Shown here: positions 39,137 through 46,115 of the stretch, piece after piece
Layout: every line of letters begins with the position of its first letter
Position numbering within the stretch: the first letter of the stretch is position 1
DNA from: Bryobacterales bacterium
Lineage (GTDB): Bacteria; Acidobacteriota; Terriglobia; Bryobacterales; Bryobacteraceae
DNA: 46,115 nucleotides
Direction of reading: 5' to 3'
Assembly: GCA_003170295.1 (NCBI GenBank)
Contig: PNAJ01000144.1
Location: forward strand, 70,287 to 116,401
Notes under the pieces: generated by a model
Databases searched by the model: none
Told to the model about the DNA's origin: nothing
Seen by the model: only the letters and a program-made list of their open reading frames with translations
Program-made: the position numbers and the translations under genes

Positions 39137-40117
39137 ATGCAAATTACAATTTATTCCCCGGACCGCCATTTCGTATACGATGGGGCGACGCCGGACCGCG
39201 TGGGTGTCGGTGGCGGGCTAACAGCGCGCATTCGCATTGCGGCCGCGCTGGCTGGGCGCGGACATCAGGTCTCCGTGATTTGTAACTGTCCCCTCCGGCG
39301 TCTGTACGATCGTGTTTCTTACTTCCCGTTAGACTCGGTGGAACACATCAAGACCGACGTGCTGATCGCACATTCCTCCGGCGACAAGTTCGACATCGCT
39401 CCGCTCCTCACTATTCCAGTGAAAGCACGCGTGAAGGTGGTGGTCATCAGCGGAATCGGCTTGCCGAAGGGCACTGCTGAGTTCGCGCCCGACTCGATTT
39501 ATGTCTGCAGCAATTTCATGCGCAAGGAGGTTGCGCGGCTGTTCCCGTTGGTCGCTCTCAACGACATTTTCGTGACGTACTACGGCGTAAATCGCTGGAA
39601 CTGGACCAACCTGTTCAGCCCAAGGCGCGACCCTCGAAGGCTGATCTATTCCAGCCATCCGTCCAAGGGTTTCGAGGCGTCGCGGGAGGTTGTCCGGCAA
39701 CTGCACGCCAAGGATCGGCGCTTCACTCTTTATGCCTATGGCGGCAACCAGCTCTGGGGTGGAGCCGAAGATCCGCCGCCCAGCGAGCCCTGCATCTTCT
39801 ATGGCGGTCTTATCAACCAGCCGGATCTGGCTGTCCAGTACAAACGCAGCGGGTTTCTGTTACAGTTGCAGACCCGCGCAGAACCGTTTGGGATTACCGT
39901 TGTCGAGGCTATGGCCGCAGGATGCCTCGTTATAGCGAGCCCGGTTGGCGCATTTACAGAGTTGATCCAGCACGGAGAAAATGGATTCGTTATCGAGGGC
40001 GATCCGGGAGACCCGCTGACCGTGCGACGCGCCACGGAGCTGATTTTGACCGTTTCTGAAAGTCCCGACGTGGTTCGCCGGATCAGGCGTCAGGCGTCGT
40101 CCACTCCGTTCGATTGA
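39137..40117 (+). CDS. GT4-family glycosyltransferase, interrupted by in-frame TGA
   Basis: The 326-aa product has a GT-B fold: N-terminal GVGGGLTARIRIAAALAGRGHQVSVIC, central VTYYGVNRWNWTNLF and RRLIYSSHPSKGFE, and the nucleotide-sugar motif RAEPFGITVVEAMAAGCLVIASPVGAFTELI (EX7E-type). It ends SSTPFD-TGA. The same frame continues without a further stop for 56 codons (40118-40288) with GTIAEVWESHLQWLIDGG, which looks like the normal GT4 C-terminal helix, so TGA probably replaces TGG. Enough of the core may remain for activity. Likely acts in exopolysaccharide synthesis with the PEP-CTERM region. Confidence 0.85.
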   Translation: MQITIYSPDRHFVYDGATPDRVGVGGGLTARIRIAAALAGRGHQVSVICNCPLRRLYDRVSYFPLDSVEHIKTDVLIAHSSGDKFDIAPLLTIPVKARVKVVVISGIGLPKGTAEFAPDSIYVCSNFMRKEVARLFPLVALNDIFVTYYGVNRWNWTNLFSPRRDPRRLIYSSHPSKGFEASREVVRQLHAKDRRFTLYAYGGNQLWGGAEDPPPSEPCIFYGGLINQPDLAVQYKRSGFLLQLQTRAEPFGITVVEAMAAGCLVIASPVGAFTELIQHGENGFVIEGDPGDPLTVRRATELILTVSESPDVVRRIRRQASSTPFD

Positions 40118-40288
40118 GGGACCATCGCGGAAGTGTGGGAGTCCCACCTCCAATGGCTGATAGACGGCGGGAAGAGACGAGAACCTCAGGCGTGTGGGGT
40201 ACAGTGTGTCGAATGCGGCGGCGATAGCCTGATGCTAGCTGACGGTTACCACTGCATCTCCTGCGGATTGCGAGTTCCGGTGGCGTAG
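40118..40288 (+). pseudogene. In-frame continuation of the glycosyltransferase after TGA, with zinc-ribbon tail
   Basis: 56 codons in the same frame as the preceding gene. The first 18 residues complete the GT4 C-terminus. The rest, CGVQCVECGGDSLMLADG and YHCISCGLRVPVA, contains a CxxC...CxxC zinc ribbon. No start codon with a ribosome site is apparent for independent translation, except a weak GTG at 40133. Either lost by nonsense mutation, or reached by UGA read-through. Confidence 0.7.
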
Positions 40289-40538
40289 TCCCTCCCAAAC
40301 CCGCCCGAGCTCCTTTTTCTAAACAGCATCACCTAAACGAGCGTCAACCTTCTCAGACTCTCCGTTGGGTGACGCACGTTTGGTTGACTGCCGTTTGACG
40401 CGTCGCGGGAACGCTTACCTGGGCGGCCAAGCCTACATCTGAAAACGAGGCTCTGGAAATACTTCTGTGGACGACCACTTGCTTCGCAATTGGATCGCGG
40501 ATCGCGAGGATCTCACCGAGTCAATTTGCGGCTGGCTG

Positions 40539-42638
40539 CTATGGTAGGGTCCACGCGCCGCGCTGTTGCCAGTTGCTCCAAAGCCCGACTGCGTCCTCCG
40601 CATTCATGAAAACGTTCTTTCCCCCAGAAAACGCACTGGCGAACGTCAGAGCTAAGTTGACGCTGAGATTGTTACCTGAGCCTGAGACCGACGACGCTCC
40701 GGCACTCAGCGTACACTGGCTGTTGGCTAGGCTTCCGGTGCCGCCCGGCGTCACAGGACCGAGCCAGAAGGTTCCGCTGTCGCTGAGCAGAAAGAGCGCA
40801 TTTGAGCTCCGGACGTAAGAGGTGTAACAGCTTCCCGACCAATTCAGAGTTGCATCGATCAGCATGTACGTTGTCGACAAGTCAGCGAACCCACTCGGAT
40901 CGGAGAAAAGAAAGCTGAATATTTGGTTCGAGCCGCTGCCCGACGCGGGAGTGACGGAAACTGCCGAAGGCGGCTGATTGCCAACGGCAGGTACCGTCCA
41001 TGCGCCGCCCTGCTGCCAGTTGCTCCACAACCCGCCATTGTTCAGAGCATTCATGTATAGGTTCTTGGCACCGCCAAAAGCGCTTATGAAAGTCAGCGAT
41101 ACACTTACCGTCAGGTTATTCCCGGACCCAGAGCCCGACGATCCCACACCGTTGAGGCTACACTGGCTGTTCTGGAGAGTGCCAGGGACCCCCGGCGTCA
41201 CGGGGCCCAACCAGAAGGTGGCGGAATCGTTGAGGAGCCACAGCGTATTTGATGCTCGAGTGTAAGCCGCGTAGCAGCTCCCTGGCCAATTCAGAGTTGC
41301 ATTGACCAGCATGTACGCTGTCGATAAGTCAGCGAACCCATTCGCATCGGAGAAAAGAAAGCTGAATGTTTGGTTCGACCCGCTGCCCGACGCGGGAGTG
41401 ACGGAGACTGCCGAAGGCGGCTGATTGCCAACGGGAGGTACCGTCCATGCGCCGCGCTGCTGCCAGTTACTCCACAACCCGCCGGCATCCTGGGCGTTCA
41501 TGTAGATACTCTTGGTTCCCGCGAACGCGCCGGCGAAAGTTAACGCCACACTGACGGTCAAATTATTACCGGAGGTTAAGACCGAAGATCCGCCAGCGCT
41601 GAGGGTGCAAGAGCTGTTTGCCAGGCTCCCGCCCCCTGCGGGGGTTACCGGACCGAGCCAGAAGGTTCCGGCGTCATTGAGGAGATAGAGCGTATTTGAA
41701 CTCCGAACATAAGATGTGAAACAACTCCCAGGCCAGTTAAGAACTGGGTTGATCAGCATGTAGATTGTCGACAAATCGGTGAACCCGTTCGAGTCGGAGA
41801 ACAGGAAGCCGAAGGTCTGCACGGACCCACTCCCCGACGACGGCGTGGCGGAAACGTTAGTAATGACAACAACGGGCGCGGCCTGCGTCACCGTGAACGT
41901 CTGACCGGCAACGGTGAGGGTTCCTATGCGGGATGAAGGTCCAGGATTCGCGGGCATACTGTAACTTACCGAACCAGGCCCCGATCCACTTGCGCTGGAG
42001 GTGATTGTTAGCCAAGGGGCGTTCGACGAAGCCGCCCAGCTACATCCAGCCGAGGTGACGACGTTGACAGAACCAGCGGCTGCACTCCCGTTTAACGAAG
42101 CGTTCGGTGGATTTATCGAGAAACTACAGGTGGAAATGGGCGTAATGGTTACAGTTGCGCCGATATTCGTGCTCGAGATGGCGCTGCCTGCGGACGAGCT
42201 TGCCATACCACTTGTAAGTTGCACATTCGAAGATGTGTTTAAGGTCGACGGCGAGATTGTTAACGTGACCGTGGCGACAATGCCGGCGGAAATCGCGGTC
42301 TGGTTCAGACCGTATAACACACAGGTTGACGTGCCAGCTACATTGTTGCAGGAAAGCGCCTTTCCCGCCGCCGTCGCTGCGCCTCCAGCCACCGCACTGA
42401 CCGCGGAAAAATCCGACGCCGGGTAAGCCATCACCCACTGGAGGCTTGCAGGGTGGGTATTACTTGGGCCGTTCATCGAAAGATTCAAAACTACCGCAGT
42501 GCCTGGGCTGCCAGAACCCGGAGACAGGCTCATGGTGATTTGGCCAAATGCGCACGATGAAGCCAGGATTGCAGCGAAAGCGACTGAGGGCTTGAGCAAG
42601 AACGTTGCCAAACTGCCCATGTGATCTATTCTAGTCAT
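40539..42638 (-). CDS. Large secreted protein: cohesin-like, BACON and three 149-aa repeats
   Basis: About 699 aa from ATG 42638 (ATG 42620 is an alternative). Signal FLLKPSVAFAAILASSCAFG. Residues about 35-170 resemble a cohesin-type domain (SLSPGSGSPGTAVVLNLSMNG ... TISAGIVATVTLTIS-like). Residues about 175-255 form a BACON-like domain (CSFSINPPNASLNGSAAAGSVNVVTSAGCSWAASSNAPWLTI). Three repeats follow, each with FLFSDxNGFxDLSTxYMLI, LNWPGSCxxxYxRxSNTL, GTFWLGPVTP and GLWSNWQQ-GAWTVP. Each repeat has a Cys pair. No PEP-CTERM signal is present. Interval 42639-43002 upstream is AT-rich and shows no gene. Confidence 0.87.
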   Translation of the reverse strand: MTRIDHMGSLATFLLKPSVAFAAILASSCAFGQITMSLSPGSGSPGTAVVLNLSMNGPSNTHPASLQWVMAYPASDFSAVSAVAGGAATAAGKALSCNNVAGTSTCVLYGLNQTAISAGIVATVTLTISPSTLNTSSNVQLTSGMASSSAGSAISSTNIGATVTITPISTCSFSINPPNASLNGSAAAGSVNVVTSAGCSWAASSNAPWLTITSSASGSGPGSVSYSMPANPGPSSRIGTLTVAGQTFTVTQAAPVVVITNVSATPSSGSGSVQTFGFLFSDSNGFTDLSTIYMLINPVLNWPGSCFTSYVRSSNTLYLLNDAGTFWLGPVTPAGGGSLANSSCTLSAGGSSVLTSGNNLTVSVALTFAGAFAGTKSIYMNAQDAGGLWSNWQQRGAWTVPPVGNQPPSAVSVTPASGSGSNQTFSFLFSDANGFADLSTAYMLVNATLNWPGSCYAAYTRASNTLWLLNDSATFWLGPVTPGVPGTLQNSQCSLNGVGSSGSGSGNNLTVSVSLTFISAFGGAKNLYMNALNNGGLWSNWQQGGAWTVPAVGNQPPSAVSVTPASGSGSNQIFSFLFSDPSGFADLSTTYMLIDATLNWSGSCYTSYVRSSNALFLLSDSGTFWLGPVTPGGTGSLANSQCTLSAGASSVSGSGNNLSVNLALTFASAFSGGKNVFMNAEDAVGLWSNWQQRGAWTLP
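40555..41855 (-). repeat. Three tandem 447-bp coding repeats
   Basis: The block beginning GCGCCG recurs at 40555, 41002 and 41449, exactly 447 bp (149 codons) apart, within the large secreted-protein gene. The first two boundaries are very similar at DNA level; the third copy (41449 to about 41855) diverges near its end. High DNA similarity suggests recent expansion or gene conversion. Confidence 0.85.
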
Positions 42639-43002
42639 GGTACCATTACTTTTCTCATAGTACTTTTCTAAAGATAAATATAGCCGCAGAGCGTTGCATG
42701 AAGAATTGGCTGGAAGCCGTAGTACATGAGGATCATTCATCTAAGGGCTGAGGCAATGTCACGTAGGCCAGCTACGACGATCCGCGTATTTGTATGAGAG
42801 GTCTATGGTTACAGTCCATTTGTTTCTTATAACTTAAGCCATTCGCCGGATCGAGGATCGCCTAGGGCTCAAACGTCCAGCTCCAGTGATCCGCAACTGA
42901 GGGGGGCGTGCAAAGGATGATTTCTCCCAGTGGCCGATTTGGAAACGAGCGATTTTTCGAGCGTGAATTTCGCCGGAGTTTCGCAGCGAAACCGGCAATC
43001 CA

Positions 43003-43921
43003 ATGGCCTGTCTCAGCGAGATCCTCTATTGTTTCGCGGCCAGCCTAGTTCTGAACTCTCCGGTGGTCTACTTTCTCACTGCCGTCGGACAGAATAACCG
43101 GACCGCCTGGGTGGCGGTCATTGCGGCCGAGGTCCTCCTGTTAGCGCTCCTGACCCGGGCCTGGAGGGGTGTGCGCTTCGTTTCGGTTCCCACTGCCGAA
43201 GTCCCTGGCGAGGCGCCATCATTCCGCTCGGTGAGTTTAGCCGCTGGTGCTGTGGTGACGCTGCTTGCATTTGTTCCAATTCTCTTTGACAACTGGGGAA
43301 CCGTCTTCATCTCAAACGACGACTTGGCGAGTTGGGATCGCTGGGCCCAGGATTGGTTCCTCAACCGCTTTCCCGCAGGCACCGACCTCTATACTCAATT
43401 GCTTCCAGCCAATTGGTCTATCACCTACGCCTTGATGCGAACCGCGGATATAAAGATGTTCGCCAAGGCGATGATGCCGTTTTTCGCAGTTGCGACTCTG
43501 CTTCTGTTTGTGGGCCTGGCATGGAATCTCAAAGATCGTGTCTATCTAGCTGGTTGGTCCATCGCTGGCTTTCTGTTCCTCCAATATTTGGGCCGAGACT
43601 TTCTGATCACTGGCTATGCGGACGTAGCCTTTGCCTTTTTCTGCTTCGTGGCTTTCTATGTGCTTTACAAGGAGGGTTCGAAGCCGGTTGATCGCAGCCG
43701 AGGACTGTTTCGTCCATCATTTCGGCAATGGCTCGTTTTCCAAGCTGCAGCCGCAAGAGTCGACGATTTTGCCAACGTCTTATGGCAGCGGAAATCTAGT
43801 AAGCGCGATGGTTCCGGCGGACCTCTATGCGAAGGCTGGCCCTCATGCGGTGTACTTGTCAAACGATTTCGGGGAGTCCAACCGGATCAATTTCGATGTG
43901 CACTCCGATAACGGGGTGTGA
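43003..43921 (+). pseudogene. Decayed membrane glycosyltransferase-like gene with internal deletion
   Basis: Residues 1-225 of the first frame show hydrophobic segments (SEILYCFAASLVLNSPVVYFL, AWVAVIAAEVLLLALL, AGAVVTLLAFVPILF, MPFFAVATLLLFVGLAW, GWSIAGFLFLQYLGRDFLITGYADVAFAFFCFVAFYVLYK) and the DLASWDRWAQDWF motif, as in multi-pass glycosyltransferases. After about 43685 this frame turns into nonsense-like sequence (to 43911), while another frame reads ILPTSYGSGNLVSAMVPADLYAKAGPHAVYLSNDFGESNRINFDV, a TIG-like tail found on such proteins, ending 43921. The central catalytic part appears deleted with a frame change. Confidence 0.65.
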
Positions 43922-44029
43922 CGATTGTTTGCACCTAAGACTCAAGGCGGCTATTCTTGATGAAGCGCGATTGAAGAGGCCCAACCTTTCTAATCCCTCT
44001 GCGTCGCGAGTCCGAAGTTCTAGCGACCC

Positions 44030-45040
44030 ATGTACGAGAGATTCTTCCAATTGGAGAGAACGCCGTTTGCGATGGTGCCGGACCCGGAGTGTGTTTACTT
44101 CGCGGGTCAGCACGCGGATGTAATTGGCGGACTGGTCTTTGGCGTACTGTCACGCAAGGGATATCTAGTGCTGACCGGGGAAGCCGGCTTGGGAAAAACG
44201 ACGGCCGTGGCGGCGATGTCGCATCTCATGGGCGAATCGAGCGTCCAGACGAGTCTGATCCTCAACCCGATTCTGACGGGGCCGGAGTTTATGGAAATGG
44301 TGCTGCTGAATTTCGGCTTCAACAAGATTCCTGCGAGCAAGGCGCAGCGCCTGAAAATCTTCCAAGATTTTCTGATCCGTTCAGACGCGGAAGGGAAGGT
44401 GACCGCGTTGGTCATTGATGAGGCCCATAAGCTCAGTGCGGAGTTGCTCGAAGAAATCCGCCTGCTAGGAAATTTTGAGGCCGCCGATCACAAGCTGCTG
44501 CAAATGGTATTGGTCGGTCAACCTGAGCTGCACGACCGGCTGAATCTGCCGGAACTGTGGCAACTGAAGCAACGGATTGCGATCCGGATGTCGCTCGTGC
44601 GGATGGATCGCGAGACAGTCGCTCAGTACTTGATTTTCCGATGGAACAAGGCGGGCGCAGCAGGTCCCATTCCGTTTACCGAGGCTTCCATCGATGCCAT
44701 CGCGTCTTGGTCAAAGGGGATACCCCGACTGATCAACGCCATCTGCGATAACGCTTTGCTGATCGCGTTTTCAGAGGAGACCCGGACTGTCGAGACCAGG
44801 CATATTCGCGAGGCGTGTAAGGAACTGGATTTACCCATTTCGCCGATTAAGCCGCGTTTCGATTCCATTTCTTACGCAGCACCCCAAGTTGTACCGCCCC
44901 GAGAACCAGCGACCGGGAAACCCGTTCAAAAAGATGCGCCGAAGCCGCCGCCGAACGCAGCGAACAACGACGATACTCAGTTCTTGGGGGAAGAAAAGCA
45001 GTCGCTGTTCAAGAAGTGGCTGGGGAGAGGGAAGGAGTAA
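44030..45040 (+). CDS. XrtA/PEP-CTERM-associated secretion ATPase (ExeA-like)
   Basis: The 336-aa AAA ATPase starts YERFFQLERTPFAMVPDPECVYF and has Walker A GEAGLGKTT, Walker B ALVIDEAHKLS, sensor region LLQMVLVGQPELHDRL, RQ-type LKQRIAIRMSLVRM, and GIPRLINAICDNALLIAF. The C-terminal 60 residues are Pro/Lys-rich and disordered. This is the ATPase subfamily encoded in exosortase/EPS loci. No exosortase is in the window, but two PEP-CTERM proteins are (20648 and 45081), so the locus probably continues beyond the right edge. Confidence 0.9.
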   Translation: MYERFFQLERTPFAMVPDPECVYFAGQHADVIGGLVFGVLSRKGYLVLTGEAGLGKTTAVAAMSHLMGESSVQTSLILNPILTGPEFMEMVLLNFGFNKIPASKAQRLKIFQDFLIRSDAEGKVTALVIDEAHKLSAELLEEIRLLGNFEAADHKLLQMVLVGQPELHDRLNLPELWQLKQRIAIRMSLVRMDRETVAQYLIFRWNKAGAAGPIPFTEASIDAIASWSKGIPRLINAICDNALLIAFSEETRTVETRHIREACKELDLPISPIKPRFDSISYAAPQVVPPREPATGKPVQKDAPKPPPNAANNDDTQFLGEEKQSLFKKWLGRGKE

Positions 45041-45080
45041 CTCGCGCTGACCGATAGGGCCGGGAGCGAGCGACTAACAG

Positions 45081-45800
45081 TTAGCGGGCAGATTGGGCTG
45101 CGCGGCGGCGGAATGCGTACACGACAGCCAGTAAGCCCGACAGTTCGACAACAAGAATAGCCATGCCGGACGGCTCAGGAGTGACGACGATGTATTCCTG
45201 CGAAGCACTCTTCGGAGACGGCGAATAAACGGTTACGTTGGCAAAGTTACTTGGTGTCAAATTATGGGTTGAGACATAAGTCTCAGCGTTGCTAAGGTCC
45301 GTGATCGCATTGGTTAAATCTTGACCTGTAACCCAGCCTCCACTCAGCGGGCCACTGAGGGAGGTATCGAATAAGCCCCAGAGCGCAAAACTGAGATCAC
45401 CTTGCGCAGTGGTATGGCCCAAGCTCTGCTCATGCAGGATCTGGGTGGCGAGATAGGCTGCCACGGTGTATTGGCTTTGCTGTGTGGCTGCGGTAGCCAT
45501 GGGGCTGTTATCATACTTGAGTGTATTGTTGGGGGTCACTTCGCCTTGCAGTGAGCTCACGGTGGTAGCGTAGGCTGTCCACGGGGGAGTGTTAAGGGAA
45601 ACATCGGTCTCAAAGTCGTCGCAAATTACCAGAGTCGGGGTACCGTTGATCAGTGCTGTGTAGGGGCTAATATAGACGCCGCCTAACACGGGTCCAGAAG
45701 CGGTGGGGGGAACAAGCTGCATCGTCAGCTGAGCCAAACCGGCCGCAGCGAAGCAACCTCCCAGCAGCGCCAAGATACTAAGTCTCCGAAAACTCGTCAC
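45081..45800 (-). CDS. PEP-CTERM surface protein
   Basis: The 239-aa product has a signal peptide (SFRRLSILALLGGCFAAAGLAQ) and a Thr/Ser/Asn-rich body (GGVYISPYTALINGTPTLVICDDFETDVSLNTPPW ... GDLSFALWGLFD), followed by VTPEPSGMAILVVELSGLLAVVYAFRRRAAQ: canonical PEP motif, hydrophobic helix and basic end, the exosortase sorting signal. GGAGGAAG precedes the ATG. Converges with the XrtA-type ATPase gene. Confidence 0.92.
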   Translation of the reverse strand: MTSFRRLSILALLGGCFAAAGLAQLTMQLVPPTASGPVLGGVYISPYTALINGTPTLVICDDFETDVSLNTPPWTAYATTVSSLQGEVTPNNTLKYDNSPMATAATQQSQYTVAAYLATQILHEQSLGHTTAQGDLSFALWGLFDTSLSGPLSGGWVTGQDLTNAITDLSNAETYVSTHNLTPSNFANVTVYSPSPKSASQEYIVVTPEPSGMAILVVELSGLLAVVYAFRRRAAQSAR

Positions 45801-46115
45801 TCTGTCTTCCTCCGAAGCATCGGTTATGCCCGATATATACCTTAGTTAACTCAACGATAGTAACAGTCTCCCATCGGACTGTAAAGTACTATTTAGCAAT
45901 GAAGGTACTAGCCGACTAAAACGGGCCATTCCATCGTCCACCGAACTGCTAAGTCCCGCTCTAAAATATTGATTCGAAGCCCCTTCTCTTCGATGGCCAA
46001 TGGCCTCCTTGATGCCTTACGGGACCGCTCTGTCCACCGGCGTCAGGGGTTTAGATTCTTTATCGAAGATCGTGGCACCCGGGACAGAGAAGTGACGTGC
46101 ACCCCTAAAATGAGA
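45801..46115. other. Right-edge intergenic region
   Basis: AT-rich promoter side of the PEP-CTERM gene (45840-45990). I looked for a sigma-54 type TGGCAC-N5-TTGC element and found only TGGCACCCGGGACAG near 46073, which lacks the -12 part. No gene recognised up to the edge. Confidence 0.5.

Noticed and set aside
40115..40117. Selenocysteine or programmed UGA recoding in the glycosyltransferase
   Set aside because: No SECIS-like hairpin is obvious right after the TGA and a Trp codon is expected at the position; nonsense mutation or error is simpler.
46073..46087. Sigma-54 promoter
   Set aside because: TGGCAC is present but the TTGC part at the required spacing is missing.

Overview
The window looks like chromosomal DNA of an acidobacterium close to Solibacter/Bryobacter. 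The basis is high G+C with GTG/TTG starts, an ADOP-type duplicated orphan permease, a VWFA-related acidobacterial protein, a Solibacter-type C-terminal domain on a GH10 xylanase, PEP-CTERM proteins and an XrtA-type secretion ATPase. This is inference from family content; no rRNA is present.

Layout. 1-3198 (+): urate catabolism, with allantoinase (5' end outside the window), an allantoicase/OHCU-decarboxylase fusion, 5-hydroxyisourate hydrolase and urate oxidase, then a small DUF167 gene. 3200-7226 (+): argF-argG-argH-argR behind two tandem ARG-box-like sites. 7272-12411: a helical hypothetical protein; a minus-strand operon (ornithine-cyclodeaminase-like TIGR00300 protein, queF, coiled-coil methyltransferase); two small secreted-protein genes. 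12422-13813: an accessory patch with a winged-helix protein divergent from dinD. 13978-21310: a small beta-barrel protein, GH10 xylanase, receiver-domain protein, the oxidative pentose phosphate set zwf-opcA-pgl with capA, and a PEP-CTERM protein.

21452-28615 is the most unusual part: two abutting, mirror-image IS1595-family elements. Element 1 (21460-25499) has perfect 24-bp terminal inverted repeats and an 8-bp target duplication (GGATTATC). Element 2 (25508-28615) has related ends but no matching duplication. Each carries a transposase, a tiny gene converging on and overlapping the transposase 3' end, a long-variable-arm (class II) tRNA with anticodon UAU and G73, and a small LuxR/GerE-type HTH protein. 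The element 1 tRNA folds with a 9-bp acceptor and 3-bp T stem, the 9/3 shape of the 'allo-tRNAs' reported from Acidobacteria. A second irregular tRNA-like gene lies 7 bp upstream of it. Element 1 also carries a coiled-coil/winged-helix protein and a serine-dehydrogenase-type proteinase; element 2 carries an XRE regulator.

28611-46115: PilZ protein, ankyrin protein, ADOP permease, secreted amidohydrolase, VWA and FecR-like proteins, a GT4 glycosyltransferase interrupted by an in-frame TGA, a BACON/cohesin-like repeat protein, a decayed membrane glycosyltransferase, an XrtA-associated ATPase and a PEP-CTERM protein. This reads as an envelope/exopolysaccharide neighbourhood with visible decay and repeats.

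No computation was run. Folds, paralogy and family names come from reading the sequence by eye.
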